Of a stretch of 64,000 bases of DNA, positions 1-11,948 are shown one piece after another. The notes beneath the pieces are model-generated. The model did no database searches. It was not told the origin of the DNA and saw only the letters and a program-made list of their open reading frames with translations. How positions within the stretch are numbered: the stretch's first letter is position 1; each line of letters starts with the position of its first letter. A program made the translations under genes and the position numbers. Location of the stretch: contig JBAJFG010000064.1 in the NCBI GenBank assembly GCA_037903475.1, forward strand, positions 434,001 through 498,000, written 5' to 3'. This DNA comes from Ancylostoma caninum. Its lineage: Eukaryota; Nematoda; Chromadorea; Rhabditida; Ancylostomatidae.

Positions 1-443
1 GGGAAAGTTCCATTAAGCAAGGTGCACGGAGGAACATTCTTTATGGGCGTATCTTTTCATCCATTCCACAACCCTTTCAGTAATGGTTCCATACCTCATA
101 AGAGATTGGCCTTCCTAGGCTAGCAAGAATTTCAACTACTTGCAGTTCTAAACAACATAGAGGATTGACTTTATGTATTGCAGCACAAACTGCCAATCAT
201 GGGGAACTTGTGAGAAGTTTTCAAAAACCGCAAACGAAACTTCCTACCCGGATAGTTTTATATCCGGCGGCGGGGCTTTTCGGCTCAGCTAAAAAAGGGG
301 CGTGGCAAATGATGTCCTATGGATATATGAGTATTACAGTGCTTCTGCTGGCAGCTACACCGGGTCACTGCCAAGAGGTACCCGAGCTAATTATCGCCAG
401 ATGGCCGTATCAGCAGCGAGATCGGCTACTGCTCTGAACTTTC

Positions 444-592
444 TGCCCGCGGTGGATCCGCGGTACGCCCGAGGTGGATCCGCGGTTCGCCACCGCGGGC
501 ATGTGCAGCTCCACCGCGGGCATGTGCGGCTCCACCGCGGGCATGTGCGGACCCACCGCAGGCATGTGCGGGTCCACCGCGGGAACATGCAT
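444..592. repeat. GC-rich 21-bp minisatellite, block A
   Basis: Tandem units close to CCACCGCGGGCATGTGCGG plus two bases, about six or seven copies with substitutions, preceded by two GGATCCGCGG-type variants. Because the unit is 21 bp, several frames stay open on both strands (HRGHVRL-like and PAVEPHM-like heptads). These are translation artefacts of the repeat, not genes. Confidence 0.9.
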
Positions 593-705
593 TTTCAAGG
601 GACTGGTTATTTTCTTCTAAAAATGGTCCTGTATCGAAGACCCTGTCGTGAGGAGGAGGAGGCAAATCCATGATGGCACTGATATTTCATCCTGAAAGCG
701 TTTTT

Positions 706-785
706 ACACCACTGGATTCGAACCCACGTACGTTCTCGAACTCATGTTTCCAAGTCCGCTCTCTTATCCATTCGGCCATGCGTGC
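706..785 (-). pseudogene. tRNA-like sequence (Ser/Leu type), probably a pseudogene or SINE head
   Basis: On the minus strand there is a good A-box context (TGGCCGAATGGATAAGA) and a B-box (GGGTTCGAATCC) with class II (Ser/Leu) spacing. The anticodon stem, the T stem and the acceptor stem have several mismatches, and a plausible anticodon cannot be placed, so a functional tRNA is unlikely. It sits between two blocks of the same 21-bp minisatellite. Inference: a decayed tRNA, or the Pol III promoter of a tRNA-derived SINE. Confidence 0.5.
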
Positions 786-819
786 ATCGTGCGTGGAGGT
801 TTTGTTGGCATTGATGACG

Positions 820-1080
820 CAATCAGCTGTACTGCGGGTCCACCGCGGGCAAGTGCGGGTGCACCGTGGGACATGTGCTGGTCCACCGCGGATAGCAATG
901 TTACTCCGGGTCCACCGCGGGCATGTGCGGATACACCGCGGGCACGTGCGGGCATAGCGCGGGAGTGACGTCACTCCCGGCTGTCCACCGTGGGCATGTG
1001 CGGATTTATCGCGGGCAACCGCGGATCCACCGCGGATCGACCTCGTACCGCGGGTCCACCGCGGGCAGGAAGTTCAGAGT
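820..1080. repeat. GC-rich 21-bp minisatellite, block B
   Basis: More diverged copies of the same CCACCGCGGGCATGTGCGG unit as at 444-592, with variants (GGGCAAGTGCGGGTG, GGATACACCGCGGGCACG). It extends to about 1080 and ends with CCACCGCGGGCAGGAAGTTCAGAG, which echoes in inverse the sequence just before block A (CTCTGAACTTTCTGCCCGCGG). The two blocks are thus the ends of one larger inverted-repeat unit enclosing the tRNA-like sequence. Confidence 0.8.
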
Positions 1081-3879
1081 GGCAGCCGGACAGGGCCCGT
1101 TGCCGCTCCAGCGCGGACCACCCCAAGCTCCGCCCACATAGCCAATGCCGCGTGCGACGCTCGCAACGCGGCGAACAAGTCGGAGACAATGTAAGCGAGC
1201 GAAATCGAAGGAAAAGAGTTAGATATTTCATCCCGAGGATCAGTAGTTTAGGGAATGATATTATCAGTGATCCTGCTGACTGAAAGTGCGGAATATCACA
1301 CTCACAAGGGAAAGCATGAAGTTTTACGTCTATCACGGAATTTTTTTTTTTTGAACCAGGTCCAAGGCGTCATCAGTAATGTCGAAATTGTTGTGAATTT
1401 GAAAGCAGTGTCCAGGCTGAATCTTCAGTATTAGTACCCAAAGCCGATCCAGTGCCGGCTCCGCTCTTTCAAGAACTTATTGAAAACATATCGAATCTTG
1501 TCTGATGTGTTTTAGTGTCCATCAGTATGGCACCTCTCCATTCTCTTGTGCTGCGTACGGCACTCCAACGCGTATTAACTTGTTGAACAGGCATCCCTAA
1601 ATTTGACAAGGGCTTTTCGATACAGGGCCAAAATTTCGACACGAATTTCTGAAAAAAAGCTGGTGCCCAAATTCGGGAAAAAAGGGATGGCAGACTTCAA
1701 GAATTGAAATTTTGCCTAGGCACTGCCTTTAAGTGAAAGTATGCATTTATAGATATTTTTTTCAGCACCCGCAACATTATTGTACGGTTCACACTACGCA
1801 ATTTATCACTTTTCATCTCATTGTTATTCCAAGTAATCAATACCGGATGAAATGTAACTTAGTGGCGATCCTAGGCAGTGCTGTCCCTGAGGCATGCCTA
1901 TGGGGTAACTGCATGTCTGCGGGTCAATTCTCGCACCATGACATGGACTAGATGCCACATTGAATGACTACAAAGTATCTTACGACTAGGTGAACTCAAC
2001 CTGGAAGAGAAAAAAATACCATGGTTCGACCATTTGAACTTCACCTTAGTCTTTGATCTTCAATTTAGTCATCGTTTACTTTGTCATAGAGAAAATTGTA
2101 GGGAAAAGTTTGAAATAAATGTCAAATCACCCACAATTCATAGGAAATGATATACTTTCCTTCATTTGTGAACTGTCAAAAAGAATTAGACATCATCAGA
2201 TTTCCACAAGGAAAACTACGCACTTGCGGCAACTTCCATAAGGAAAATTTCGCAACCGCGGCATAATAGGCGGGGCTTGTGGCGTACATGGCTGACGAGT
2301 CTGCTGACGCTGTTACCAGCTCAGTAGCGCTGATCTGGGCAGTTCCTGGCAGCCGCCCCGCCTCCATCTAATTAGGTCGGGTACCTCTTGACCGTTTCCC
2401 AGCTACACCACCTCACAAAGAAGGATGTGGATGTCGCGCATTTCGACTACTTCTACTAACAATAAGTAACAACGATGAATTGCCGCTTCGGAGCATTCAT
2501 AATAAAAATGTTACCTAAAGGGTTCATTCGAAAGAAAAAGGTTTGAAAAATTTTAATAAATCAAAGGGAAGTAATACGCTTCTGAATCGGGACCAAATAC
2601 GATGTCGTAGAATCTCCTGAAAAATTGTGCGGCGAGGCTATTTCACGTGCTGAACATAAAGATTAGGTCTCCAACTGGATAAAAATGACGTCGTTTGACA
2701 AAATGGGCACCGACTCTGCGATCAGCATAGCAAGTACCCTTCTATGGGAAAGTTTTGGAGGGTTTTAAGAATTACAGCTCAAGAATTTCAGCCCTCTTCG
2801 TGAGCCTTCCTGGCTGTCACTTAGCGGCTGCGCGCTGCGTTCGTACCCGCAGGCCACCGTCAGCCACGCCCCTTTTTTGGCTAAGCCCAAATGCGTGCCC
2901 TCCTTATGCCCGTTGTCATTGGGAAAATACCTCATTGTTCGCCTACATGCATGATTACAAGATTTTCTTACCAAATGAAATGTTATTTAAATAAATAGTC
3001 GAACATTTGAATATTCAAAAGTTCGATTATTCGAGAACTCAGTGGTTCGTAAAAATTCGAGGACTCGGAAAACATTTCCGAATGTAAAATTCTAGTTCCT
3101 ATGCGCCAGCGCGTCCCGCACACAGCAGTGAACCCATGATGTGGTATTTTCATATTTCTGGACGTCGGCACACCCCTTCCACAAAACATTTATCGGAACT
3201 ATTCAACTCTCTTATATGCTTAGTATTTCACGAGGGTTCTTCGAAATTTCAGGCTTCCTCGTTCGGTGCGAACGATTTTATTCAGAAGATATAGAAGTGA
3301 AGTTTGGTGATGAATTCCGCACTTTTTCTGTTTTCATAAACCAAATACATCTGGAAAGGGAGTGGTGGAAAAATCAACACTAGTTCAATTTAGAAACGAA
3401 AACCATCGATCTATCAGTACCGCAAAAATTTCTAGTCTACCAGGTGGATGGCATCAAAAGCAGAGTCCATGAGTAGGTTATCTCTTCAAATATCTGATGA
3501 TAGAATGCTGGACCACGTAAAAGGTGATTCCTGCTGCTTTCCTTCCTTGACTTCCTTTTTGGAGGTGATTGATAACCTTTGCAGTTGCTTTCGAGCATAT
3601 GTGATATATTTCGCCTCCTCACGCTATTCCAGTTCTTGTAAATTTTGGTTTTAAGGGGGATCGACCCCTGTACTATGTGAGCGGTGATTTTTTTAAAAGT
3701 TATATTTGTAATTAATTGTAAGCATTTAACTTTATGAACTTTGGAAGTTTTATTTGAAACAATAAGAATTCATACGAGGGGGGAGAACAGTTTGCACGCA
3801 TAAAAAAAAAGGGGGGGGGGGGGGGCGGTGTCGTGGAGGAGTGATGTGATCCACTTTCTATAATATCAGCAGCACAGTT
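1081..3879. other. No supported gene
   Basis: Low-complexity, AT-rich sequence with short spurious ORFs. Around 3000-3070 there is a cluster of TTCGAA/ATTCG motifs like the tract at 28.2-28.9 kb. A poly-G run lies at about 3811-3825. No exon of the acyl-CoA dehydrogenase (expected downstream of 4937 on the minus strand) could be found. Confidence 0.5.
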
Positions 3880-4017
3880 ATGCCCGTTCTTGGTGAAATT
3901 GCTACAGAAGAAGTCGACAAATATGTACACCTAACTGGGAGGAGAACCAATATGATCGATAACAAGACCAGGGAAAATGGACGTCCAGGCTGCAGATACA
4001 CTCCACATGAACCATAG
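3880..4017 (+). pseudogene. Possible RTE-type reverse transcriptase fragment
   Basis: A 45-codon ORF contains EEVDKYVHL followed by GRRTNM. This resembles the block EEVDKYVYLGR..NM found after the catalytic region in RTE-like retrotransposon reverse transcriptases of nematodes. It ends at a stop at 4015-4017 and no flanking domain is readable, so it would be a decayed 5'- and 3'-truncated copy. The match is short and was recognised by eye. Confidence 0.35.
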
Positions 4018-4099
4018 CTCCAGCCGAAAAAAAAGCAGCTTGAGCAGGATAATGAGACAAGTACTACTCGCGCTAGTAATGTCAATGATAGGATAATGC

Positions 4100-4936
4100 A
4101 TGAAATTTGATGCCTCCCGTCTGTTCCCGGATACGGATGGGAAAATTCATCTTCAATCTATAGTTATCAAAAAAGTGCTGGATTGGGTCACAGGTTCCTA
4201 AAAACACGTTTGGTTCTTTTTTCTTCGAGTTGAAAAAAGCAGAAAGCTTGACACTGAGCCATGGTCATTGTCCACAGACAATTCGAGCGGTCATGAATAG
4301 GACTTGAGAGGTGACAACTGAGTATGGATCGAGCATTAGGGCACATCACTTCTTGTAGATCTCAGATACGGAACTGAAACTTGGGAATAATACTATTTCT
4401 ACGCCCACCAGAAACACCTATAGAGAAAGAAAAATGATAGTAGAAATGTAGTCCCTAAGGACGACTCAACAACGCAAGTTTGGCAATAAAGACATGAGTG
4501 GAAGACAAGAGACTCGCGTGAGACTGTAAGGCTACCGCGATATACAAGTGGAGTGGGTAACTCAGATGAGAAATCAGTCATGGAAGCAGCACCAGTTGGC
4601 AGCCTGTATCAACAGAATCACCAGCTGATTCCCGAATCGTCCAAAAATTTCTCGGTAAACTTGTCAGATTTTCAAGTAGACAAGGAAAATGGGGTGCAAA
4701 ATGAATGCGAAGTTCGCGTTCAGCACATCAAATAACCCTCTGGTGCAATTTTTCAGCGCCCAAGATGTTTGGAAACGCTTTGCACAAGTTTGCAATGCCA
4801 GCCCATGGAAACGCCGACCACGCCCCTTTTAGGCCCTGACAGGCTGACAACAGCTAACTGCAGCCCAGAAACCACCAGCGATGCTGCTCAATCAAAGCAC
4901 CGAACTATAGCAATACTACAAAGGAACTGCACTTAC
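4100..4936. other. Intronic or flanking sequence, no supported exon
   Basis: This would be intron 4 of the acyl-CoA dehydrogenase on the minus strand. Only short ORFs without splice-site support are present, such as a 60-codon ORF at 4553-4735 on the plus strand. Nothing is recognisable. Confidence 0.4.
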
Positions 4937-5306
4937 CAGTTAGCATGTCCTGCATTAGTGATCCACATTTTTGAACCATTTATCACGTACTCATCTCCTT
5001 TTTTCTCACATTTTGTTTTTATTCCAGCTACATCAGAGCCCGCAATCGATTCGGTCACCGCATAAGACTGAAAGGTATCAATTAATATGGAGGAACGAAG
5101 AGTTGCAAAATCAAAAGTGCATACGGCTACAAGCGGCTCTTCAGTCATTCGTGTGAGGAATCTCTTCTTAACGTCGTCGTTGCCGCAAAGAATTAAAGGA
5201 GTCTCGGCGAGGTCATTTGCCATGATTGCGGTTCCGATTCCAGAGCAGCCATATGCGATCTCTTCACTCACAATTGTATTGCATACCATATCCATAGGCA
5301 CACCTC
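4937..5306 (-). CDS. Medium-chain acyl-CoA dehydrogenase, exons 3-4 (partial gene)
   Basis: These minus-strand exons continue the gene that begins at 21128. Exon 3 is 5306-5125 and exon 4 is 5067-4937, separated by a 57-nt intron (GTATGC..TTTCAG). Exon 3 starts with GG completing IPEAYG-G and reads through [11 protein letters not shown] and MTEEPLVA. Exon 4 reads [41 protein letters not shown]. These match the ACADM blocks SEELAYGC, RMTEEPL, YCVTEPGAGSDVAG and KMWITN that form the FAD and substrate pocket of the middle domain. The usual proline of VTEP is serine here. Exon 4 ends in phase 2 (TG before GTAAGT, splitting a Trp codon). The next exon, which would begin the ARSD..FTGFIV region, is not seen down to position 1, so the catalytic glutamate and the C-terminal helices lie outside the window or are lost. 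The family role is the first, FAD-dependent step of mitochondrial fatty-acid beta-oxidation. Confidence 0.9.
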
Positions 5307-6825
5307 CTGAATATTACGTGAAACAATGAGTGAAGAGAACTAATGTATCAGTTTAAAAAAAAACTTTCTATGGGAATCACATGCAATGTGTATTTATGTA
5401 TGTGACAGTGGCGGGCGCCGAAAAGCGCAGTTGAAGGGGGGGGGGGTGAAGAAAAAACTTGCGTATTCGCCAATTCGAGAGCCACAAGGAACAAGAAATT
5501 AAAAACGAGCCAACCTACATCCAGAAGGTAGTGACCATTGCGCTCTCGAGCTTTTAGAATCCAAGTTTTCTCATATAATTTCCAGAGCCGTTTTAAGTGG
5601 TCCAGGCAGCTAAACGTCCCCGTAAATAACATGCTATGCTAGAACGTGCGCGACTAGTCCAAATGCGCTCTGAACTCTCCACAAAGCAATACACGAATCG
5701 ACACAGTTTCCCGGAATGACTGCCATCATATTTCTTCTACTGTACGAAAAAAATACTTTTGAAAAAATTGGTGGCCCATCCTCAGGCTTTGCGTAGGGAC
5801 GCGGTGATACCTGTCGTTACTCTCCGAGAAGTGTAGCAATCTCCGTCGCTGCCGTCGCGGCGACGCTGCATTTGGTACGTGGCGATTGCTGGCCGACGAC
5901 AGCGACGCGCTGATCACACTCGGCGATCACCAAAACCAGTGTCGTCGCGACTGCAGAGACCGACACTGCTGTTCTCCTAAGTGAGTATAGCAGCGGCATC
6001 ACTCAAAAGGGCGGGTAATGATGACCAAAAAATAATTCTGAAGCACCGTATCTATGATACACTTCTTGCAATACTGCCAGAATGGTTCTGCGATATGACG
6101 GAGGCGATATTCGTCTCTATAATCGTTTAACCATCAAGTAAGCCTTCTACATTCGTAAGTTTCAAACGATTGCCTGATCTGTGAAAATCGTAAACTGAAT
6201 AATCCTACGAAAATAAAAACCATCCCCATGTGTATTTTTTGCCTTTCTGACAAAGCGCTAGAGCAAATGACATTTGCCGCAGGGGCTATTCTCGTTCAAA
6301 CATTGCATACCCTTTGAAGCAAACACTCTCGGTAATTTTCGTGTTTGATATTCGAAACATGAATAGGACTTAAGAAGTCGAGGTGTCGTTTTTTTCCCAA
6401 TTGCAGGAGTGACCTTTGAATATTCGTGAACCCCTGCACGGAATGAGAATATCAGTACAAAGCGCGTTTTGCTAGAAATCGCCCCACGTACGTGAACTGG
6501 CGCGTCGCCAAAGAGCGATCACAGACAAGGCGGTTGGGTTAACGATGCATATGGGAAAATTTCCACAGGTAGGTCATCATTCTTTGTATTTGTTTCACAG
6601 TTTCGGTACGCTTACAATGATGTTAACAATCGACGGTTTAACTAGGACTTGACAGTTCCGATGAGTGCTGACTTTACGGATCGCTTTATGGCCATTCACA
6701 GTCCTTGTCAAAAAGATAGACGGATTGCGCGTGCGCTCAGACAATGGAACGGGTTGACCGCGGTCCTTCGTCGAAAGTTTGGCTGACCGCGGTACTTAGC
6801 CGAATTCGGCCCGTAGGAGCAATGT

Positions 6826-8755
6826 CTCAGACAAACCCTCGCTTGTCGTGTGGTGGCTTTGAGGCGGTTGGGTGGCGCCTATATTTTGGGAGGATGGGTG
6901 GCTCCCTTTTCGTGTGTTGTACACGGGTTAGTCCGGATCTTTATTCGTCCGACCTGCATCTAACGGTGCTGTGGTAGAATGCTGACATAAAAGGGGCGTG
7001 GTGAGGCATAGTACTTGAAGTACCTTGGACAGGCACATAAGCATATCAGTTGGGTCATTAGAAATGGCCCTCATCTGGGCAATACAGAATTGTATAAGAT
7101 ACTACAGATTACATCTAAAGACGGTGCCGTCTATACCGGCACATGTCGCGCGCCTGTTTGAGGTCTCCGCAAGAAGCGAGCTCTGCTTCGCTTCGCCAAA
7201 GCAGAAGGAAATAGCATAGTCTCGAAGACGAAGGTCGGTAAAGTCGCTCGCTTCTGCCGGAGCAGAATTTCGCTAGGCGCGTAACAGACGAGGGACGATT
7301 TTCGAAGGACGCAGACAACAAAAGACGCTCGCTCGGCGCGCGCGACAACATCGCTAGGGCGGACGGGCGTTAGGCAGCAGCGAGTTCATACCAGCCTGCA
7401 ATTTACAGCGCCCTGTCTCCAACTGCCAGCCGGCTCGCGCTGCGTATGCGTTGTGCACGAAGCATTTGGAGGCATGTCCGCAAATGTGCGCGTGCCGCGC
7501 TGCGGAATACTCGTCCAAAAAGCGCCGCGCCGCGCCGCTATAGCATAGCAGCAACGATGTAGATATAGTCAGAACCGCATGAAACAACTCAAATCTCGAA
7601 GAACGGAAGGGACTTTCCGCTGCTGAGTTGACCTCATCCAAATTTTTTCGAAGTGTAACCATCATGTGCCCTAATTTTGCAAAAATTCAGTTTTGTCAGC
7701 TTTTGTCGCAAAACATAAAAATGAGCTGAAGCGCAGCTTATATGAGAAATGGACCATTACAAATGTTGATACATAGCCAGAAAAAAAAAACAGCGGAATA
7801 CATGCATTATTTTACATCACCCCTCCTCCCCATTACAAATCTCTTATTCCTCAGTCTCATCTTAAGTTATGGTTCTTCAGACGAAAAGTTTCAGCCGAAG
7901 TTTTTGGGTTCATGAAAGTGTAGTGAAGTCGTTTTGACAGTGCATTTGCCGCGACAGCGGCCCTGCTAGCATTGGAGCACGCAGCGCGGTCGGTCAAACA
8001 TTTGACCCACGATCGATCCGGCTTCTTTGACGAGTTTTATTGTCTGTTTCCTTCTTCAACTGTTCTAAGAGTTAAGAGAGAACAATATAAGAGTGACAAA
8101 GCGATAAAACACTTCAAGGATCCCAGATAAATCATGGGTCAACTGTTTGATCGACCGCGCTGCGCGCTCCAAGACTAGGAGGGCCGCTGTCGCGGACAAT
8201 GCACTGTCAAAACGACTCCACCATAGGATAGTGCCACTCAATAATCGCTGCGCATTCTCGGACGAGTTTAGCCGTCATCGCGTAAGTAGCCTCGCTTGGG
8301 TAGACAGCTACAGTATCATGCGGGCTAAGTCGCACACCCTCATTACCTAGACTGGGAGCAGAGAACTGCTGCCTAACGCCACGCCGCCCATCGCTGGGCG
8401 CGCGCGAGAACACATCTTCACCAGCAAGAAATACGAAGCAACATCAGTGGGACTCCGCCGGTCAGAGCGTCGGACAGCTTCGGTTGTTGAGGGCGTGAAG
8501 CCATCTTTTCCAACCGCCATCCCACATCCAATGATGAAGAGGTCGTAGCGGCCATTTTTGTAGGGATGGTCATGCACCATCAGTACACCTATGTGGTGAA
8601 CCCTTGCATTCGGTATTGACCGGTTGTGACATCGTCGCTGGGCGCGCGCCGATCTTGCAAGGCGCGTGCAACAAGTTCGCTGGGCGAGCGCCCCAATCTC
8701 GCTTCTGCCGGGGCTTACCTGCGCGGCCAGCGGGGGTTTGTCTGAGTAAGGAATC
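6826..8755. repeat. GC-rich dispersed inverted-repeat family (left copies)
   Basis: A terminus CTCAGACAAACCCTCGC lies at 6826 and its inverse (GGGTTTGTCTGAG) ends at about 8748. The block 7147-7350 (GAGGTCTCCGC...GACGCTCGCTCGGC) is repeated in inverse orientation at 11722-11935. The block 8598-8748 is repeated in inverse orientation at 10236-10356. The block 8350-8450 matches 11660-11740 in inverse. These are copies of one transposon family in both orientations. No transposase is readable. Confidence 0.65.
7921..8224. mobile_element. Foldback MITE, copy 1 (TIR TAGTGGAGTCGTTTTGACAG)
   Basis: About 300 bp, nearly all of it a long imperfect palindrome. The left arm runs through GTCGTTTTGACAGTGC..CGCGACAGCGGCCCTGC..GCAGCGCGGTCGGTCAAACA, and the right arm is its reverse complement (..GCACTGTCAAAACGACTCCACCATA). 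A second copy is at 47825-48119. TA flanks the second copy, so this is probably a Tc1/mariner-type MITE. Confidence 0.8.
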
Positions 8756-9365
8756 TCTATGTGCTAGAGCAGTGACTACGAAATATGACACAGTATCTTG
8801 TGATTCACTCCATTCTTTACATAAGCTCCTCAGACAGAAACATGCATGCGCAAGACAGTACCATAAGATTGGTATAGGAGTCCAGTGGATTTGGGCTCGT
8901 TCGCAGCGCTGCACCATCTGCGTCTCACTGTCTGCGCATCTATACATATCATTGATGTCACTGTTCTCGTTCTCGATCGATACTGTGGTGTGGCACTGCA
9001 CTCATACCTCGACCACCGGAGTCTTCCATGAACACGCTTCTATCATCGACTCTCGATAATCGCGGGGGTGTGGCCAGTGCATAATTACCTTGCTCACTCG
9101 TCTACCTAGCACCGACGGTGCGTGGCTGTTGCAGCAATAAAAGCTTGTGTACTACTCTCTCTGTCCACTGTATTCAATACCACTGAACCACCCAGAGGGT
9201 CTGTTCAAAAAGGGGAACAACCCTTAGTCTCTAGCACCCACTAATAGCTTCTGTCAAACTTTTCTAGTATCGCCACAATACCCATATAAAATATCAGAGA
9301 ATACAAACCGAGGTTGAGCTTACTAACTAAACCCAGAAAGCGAATCACCACCCTCGTCTAGCGAA

Positions 9366-9692
9366 TTGTGGCCGGATCCCCACTTCATAACTGATTTCTT
9401 TAGTTGGTCTCAAAAACTTTCTGTTGATCACGTAAACAAGCAGTTATACCTCGTTCCAGAAAAACTAGTCCAGTCATTCGCTGATTTTTTTCCTCAACGT
9501 CCCACTGTAACTGTTGAAAAAAAAAAGAAAAAAACGGATATAACTAATAACACAGTTGTCATATCATTGCCCAACGTTTCCCCAGTGGATAAGCATAAGT
9601 TTTGCATGGGTGTGCATGAGTTTTTCGCTCCTTCTGTATCGAGTTTGCATCGGATTTTTGGAGATGTTTGGGTTCTGCATGAGTATGCATGA
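9366..9692 (+). other. Unassigned ORF upstream of a hAT-like element
   Basis: An open frame of about 108 codons contains FITDFFSWSQKL and VEKKKKKTDITNN. The stretch just upstream has an AATAAA (near 9138) followed by a CT-rich segment, which can be seen at retrotransposon LTR ends, but no second LTR or primer-binding site was found. The frame runs into a TTTTGCATGGGT-rich short repeat at 9595-9720. No function is proposed. Confidence 0.2.
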
Positions 9693-10229
9693 CTTTTGCA
9701 TGGGTATACATGGGTTCTGCATCAGGGGTGTGCGGAATCTCCCGTTTTCCGTTTTCCGCCCATTTTTGGCCTTCCGTTTTACGGATTTTGGGCCCGGAAA
9801 ACAGAAAATACCGGAAAATTATGGAGGGAGAAAAATTGTTGTTTGGCGTGTTTCCCTGTCCCGGAGAGGGTTCACGTGTTTCGACGCGCAATGTAGATGA
9901 GTTCACCACAATGGCGCCAAAATTGACGTCTAAACGCCATTTACGAACTTTGAACTGTTTTGTTTGACATTTTTGTCTCAGCTGCAGTGTAAACGTCCCG
10001 TCGCGATTTTGCTGGTCTTCATAAATGTTCCAAATATGCCATACAAGTGCCCTGCTCTCCTCAAAATTCTCAAAAAAAAAAAACGAGAGTCCACAGAAAT
10101 TTGGGATGAGCTGATATAAAATTTCCATGAAACTGTGACGTGCCATGGTAAGAGCATCAAGTATTCTTGCGAAGCAACGTATGAGTAGGTTTTCTTTCGA
10201 CTTGACAGAAGCATACATCGTAATCGTCA

Positions 10230-10360
10230 CTGTTTCATTCAGACAAACCCTCGCTGGCGCGCACGACAATCTCGCTGGCCGCGCAGGTAAGGCCCCAGCA
10301 GAAGCGAGATCGGCGCGCGCGTCCAGCGACGATGTCACAACCGGTCAATACCGAATGATG
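10230..10360. repeat. Inverse copy of the CTCAGACAAACCC repeat family
   Basis: Starts with CAGACAAACCCTCGCTGGC and ends with TGTCACAACCGGTCAATACC. It is the reverse complement of 8598-8748. It lies inside hAT-like element H1. Confidence 0.7.
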
Positions 10361-10472
10361 CTCAAGTGTTGAACGTTGAGCGACAACAGTCCACCAGATA
10401 GATGTACTGATGGTGCATGACCACGTTTACAAAAATGGTGGCTACGACCTTTCCATATAGCTGCTGGAAAAG

Positions 10473-11624
10473 CTCAGGCACTTTCAGCGGACGATCCGCA
10501 TGCCAAACACTTGGTTGCGGACGGGCCGCGGACCAAAAATGTGGGCGGAGCTTCGCAGCGGACCAGCCGCGGACCCATTCTGAACACGGACCATCCGCGC
10601 GCCTTAATTTTGGCGTGAACTGTAAAACAACCGCAACGAAATATTACAGCATTTTATTTATTTGAATTCAAATTGCCGCGAACCCAGTGCTGACTGAACG
10701 TCGTATCTATTCTACCTATTTTTCTACCTATTTTTCGTTTGTTTTGAGTGTCTTGGTGTGGGTGAAGTCACACACGCTTTGGTTTCCAATCGTTTCCCGT
10801 TTTCGTATACATAGAGGAATGCTCTTGTTTTACATTTTTCAAAATTCAGGGTCACTTGAAGTGCGTTACTGCCCCTCAGACCTCAGACCATTGTCGGAGA
10901 GGGCGAAGTGACAGAAAAAGTTGCGTCTGGCGCCGCTTCACAAGCTGAGCAGCCAAATCAAGCAATGGTACAGTGAGGCCGAGAAGTTCAGAAAGAGCAC
11001 ATCGTCAGTTGGTTACTTGTTTATAATTCTTAGCCTACCTGTCATTTTTACTAGTTCATCTAGTGAACAGCTATAGATACCACATATTATACTTTTGAGG
11101 GAAACACGCACTACGGCTGCATCTATAGGTGACAGAGAAGAAGGCTTTGAAGTTCATAACCTTTTACAGTGAGTTCGTTTCTGTAGTTCCCAACGTCACT
11201 GTTATTAAGGAGTGTTTGGATTTTCAGAGATACGAATGATCTATACGACACATAATAAAGCAGGCAGTGCAGGCGGCAAGAAGGGTGTATTTATGAATAT
11301 CGATATATAAAGGATATGTACAATAAGCTATATTTACTTTTTTTGTACTAAGATAATGGTAAAATAAATTAACCATTTATTATATGTGATGTTAACGTTT
11401 TGTCCATTTGTGATATGAAGCGTTTAGACTGTTAAAGAAAAGGTAGAGGATGGAGCTATTCACCGGTTCTCAGAAAGGCGCGCGGCTGGTCCGTTGAAGG
11501 CACGCGGCTGGTCCGCTAGCAAGCAGCAGCGGACAGCCCGCGCACCCAAGTCCTGGCGAATTCTCAACCCTTACGCGGGCCGTCCTGTATTGGGTGCGCG
11601 CGCCATCCGCTGAAAGTGCCTGAG
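10473..11624. mobile_element. Foldback element with TIR CTCAGGCACTTTCAGCGGA
   Basis: The left end CTCAGGCACTTTCAGCGGA at 10473 is mirrored by TCCGCTGAAAGTGCCTGAG ending at 11624. Both arms carry GC-rich GCGGACCAGCCGCGGACC / GCGGCTGGTCCG motifs. The AT-rich middle (10.65-11.45 kb) has no supported gene. It is nested in H1. Confidence 0.6.
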
Positions 11625-11659
11625 AGGTTGGCTTCACGCTCTCAGCAACCGAACTTATT

Positions 11660-11948
11660 CGCCGCCCTGACCGGCGGGGTCCTGATGTTGTTTCGTATTT
11701 CTTGCTGGTGAAGATGTGTTCTCGCGCGTGCCGAGCGAGCGTCTTTTGTGGCCTGCGTCCTCCGAAAATCGTCCCTCGTCTGCTCCGCGCTTAGCGAAAT
11801 TCTGCTCCGGCAGAAGCGAGCGACTTTACCGACCTGCGTCTTCGAAATTGTACTATTTCCTTCTGCTCCGGGCGAAGCGAAGCAGGACTCGCTTCTCGCG
11901 GAGACCTCAAACAGGAGCGCGCGACAAGCGAGGGTTTGTCTGAGTAAT
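11660..11948. repeat. Inverse copy of the GC-rich repeat family (right)
   Basis: Reverse complement of the 7147-7350 block, ending in GCGAGGGTTTGTCTGAG at about 11945. That terminus mirrors the one at 6826. The proximal part (11660-11740) mirrors 8350-8450. Confidence 0.7.

Noticed and set aside
391..673. Overlapping heptad-repeat ORFs at the left of the window
   Set aside because: Artefacts of the 21-bp GC-rich minisatellite.
9559..10338. 259-codon minus-strand ORF
   Set aside because: It runs across the left end of hAT-like element H1 and through its subterminal repeats and a GC-rich repeat. It has no recognisable domain.
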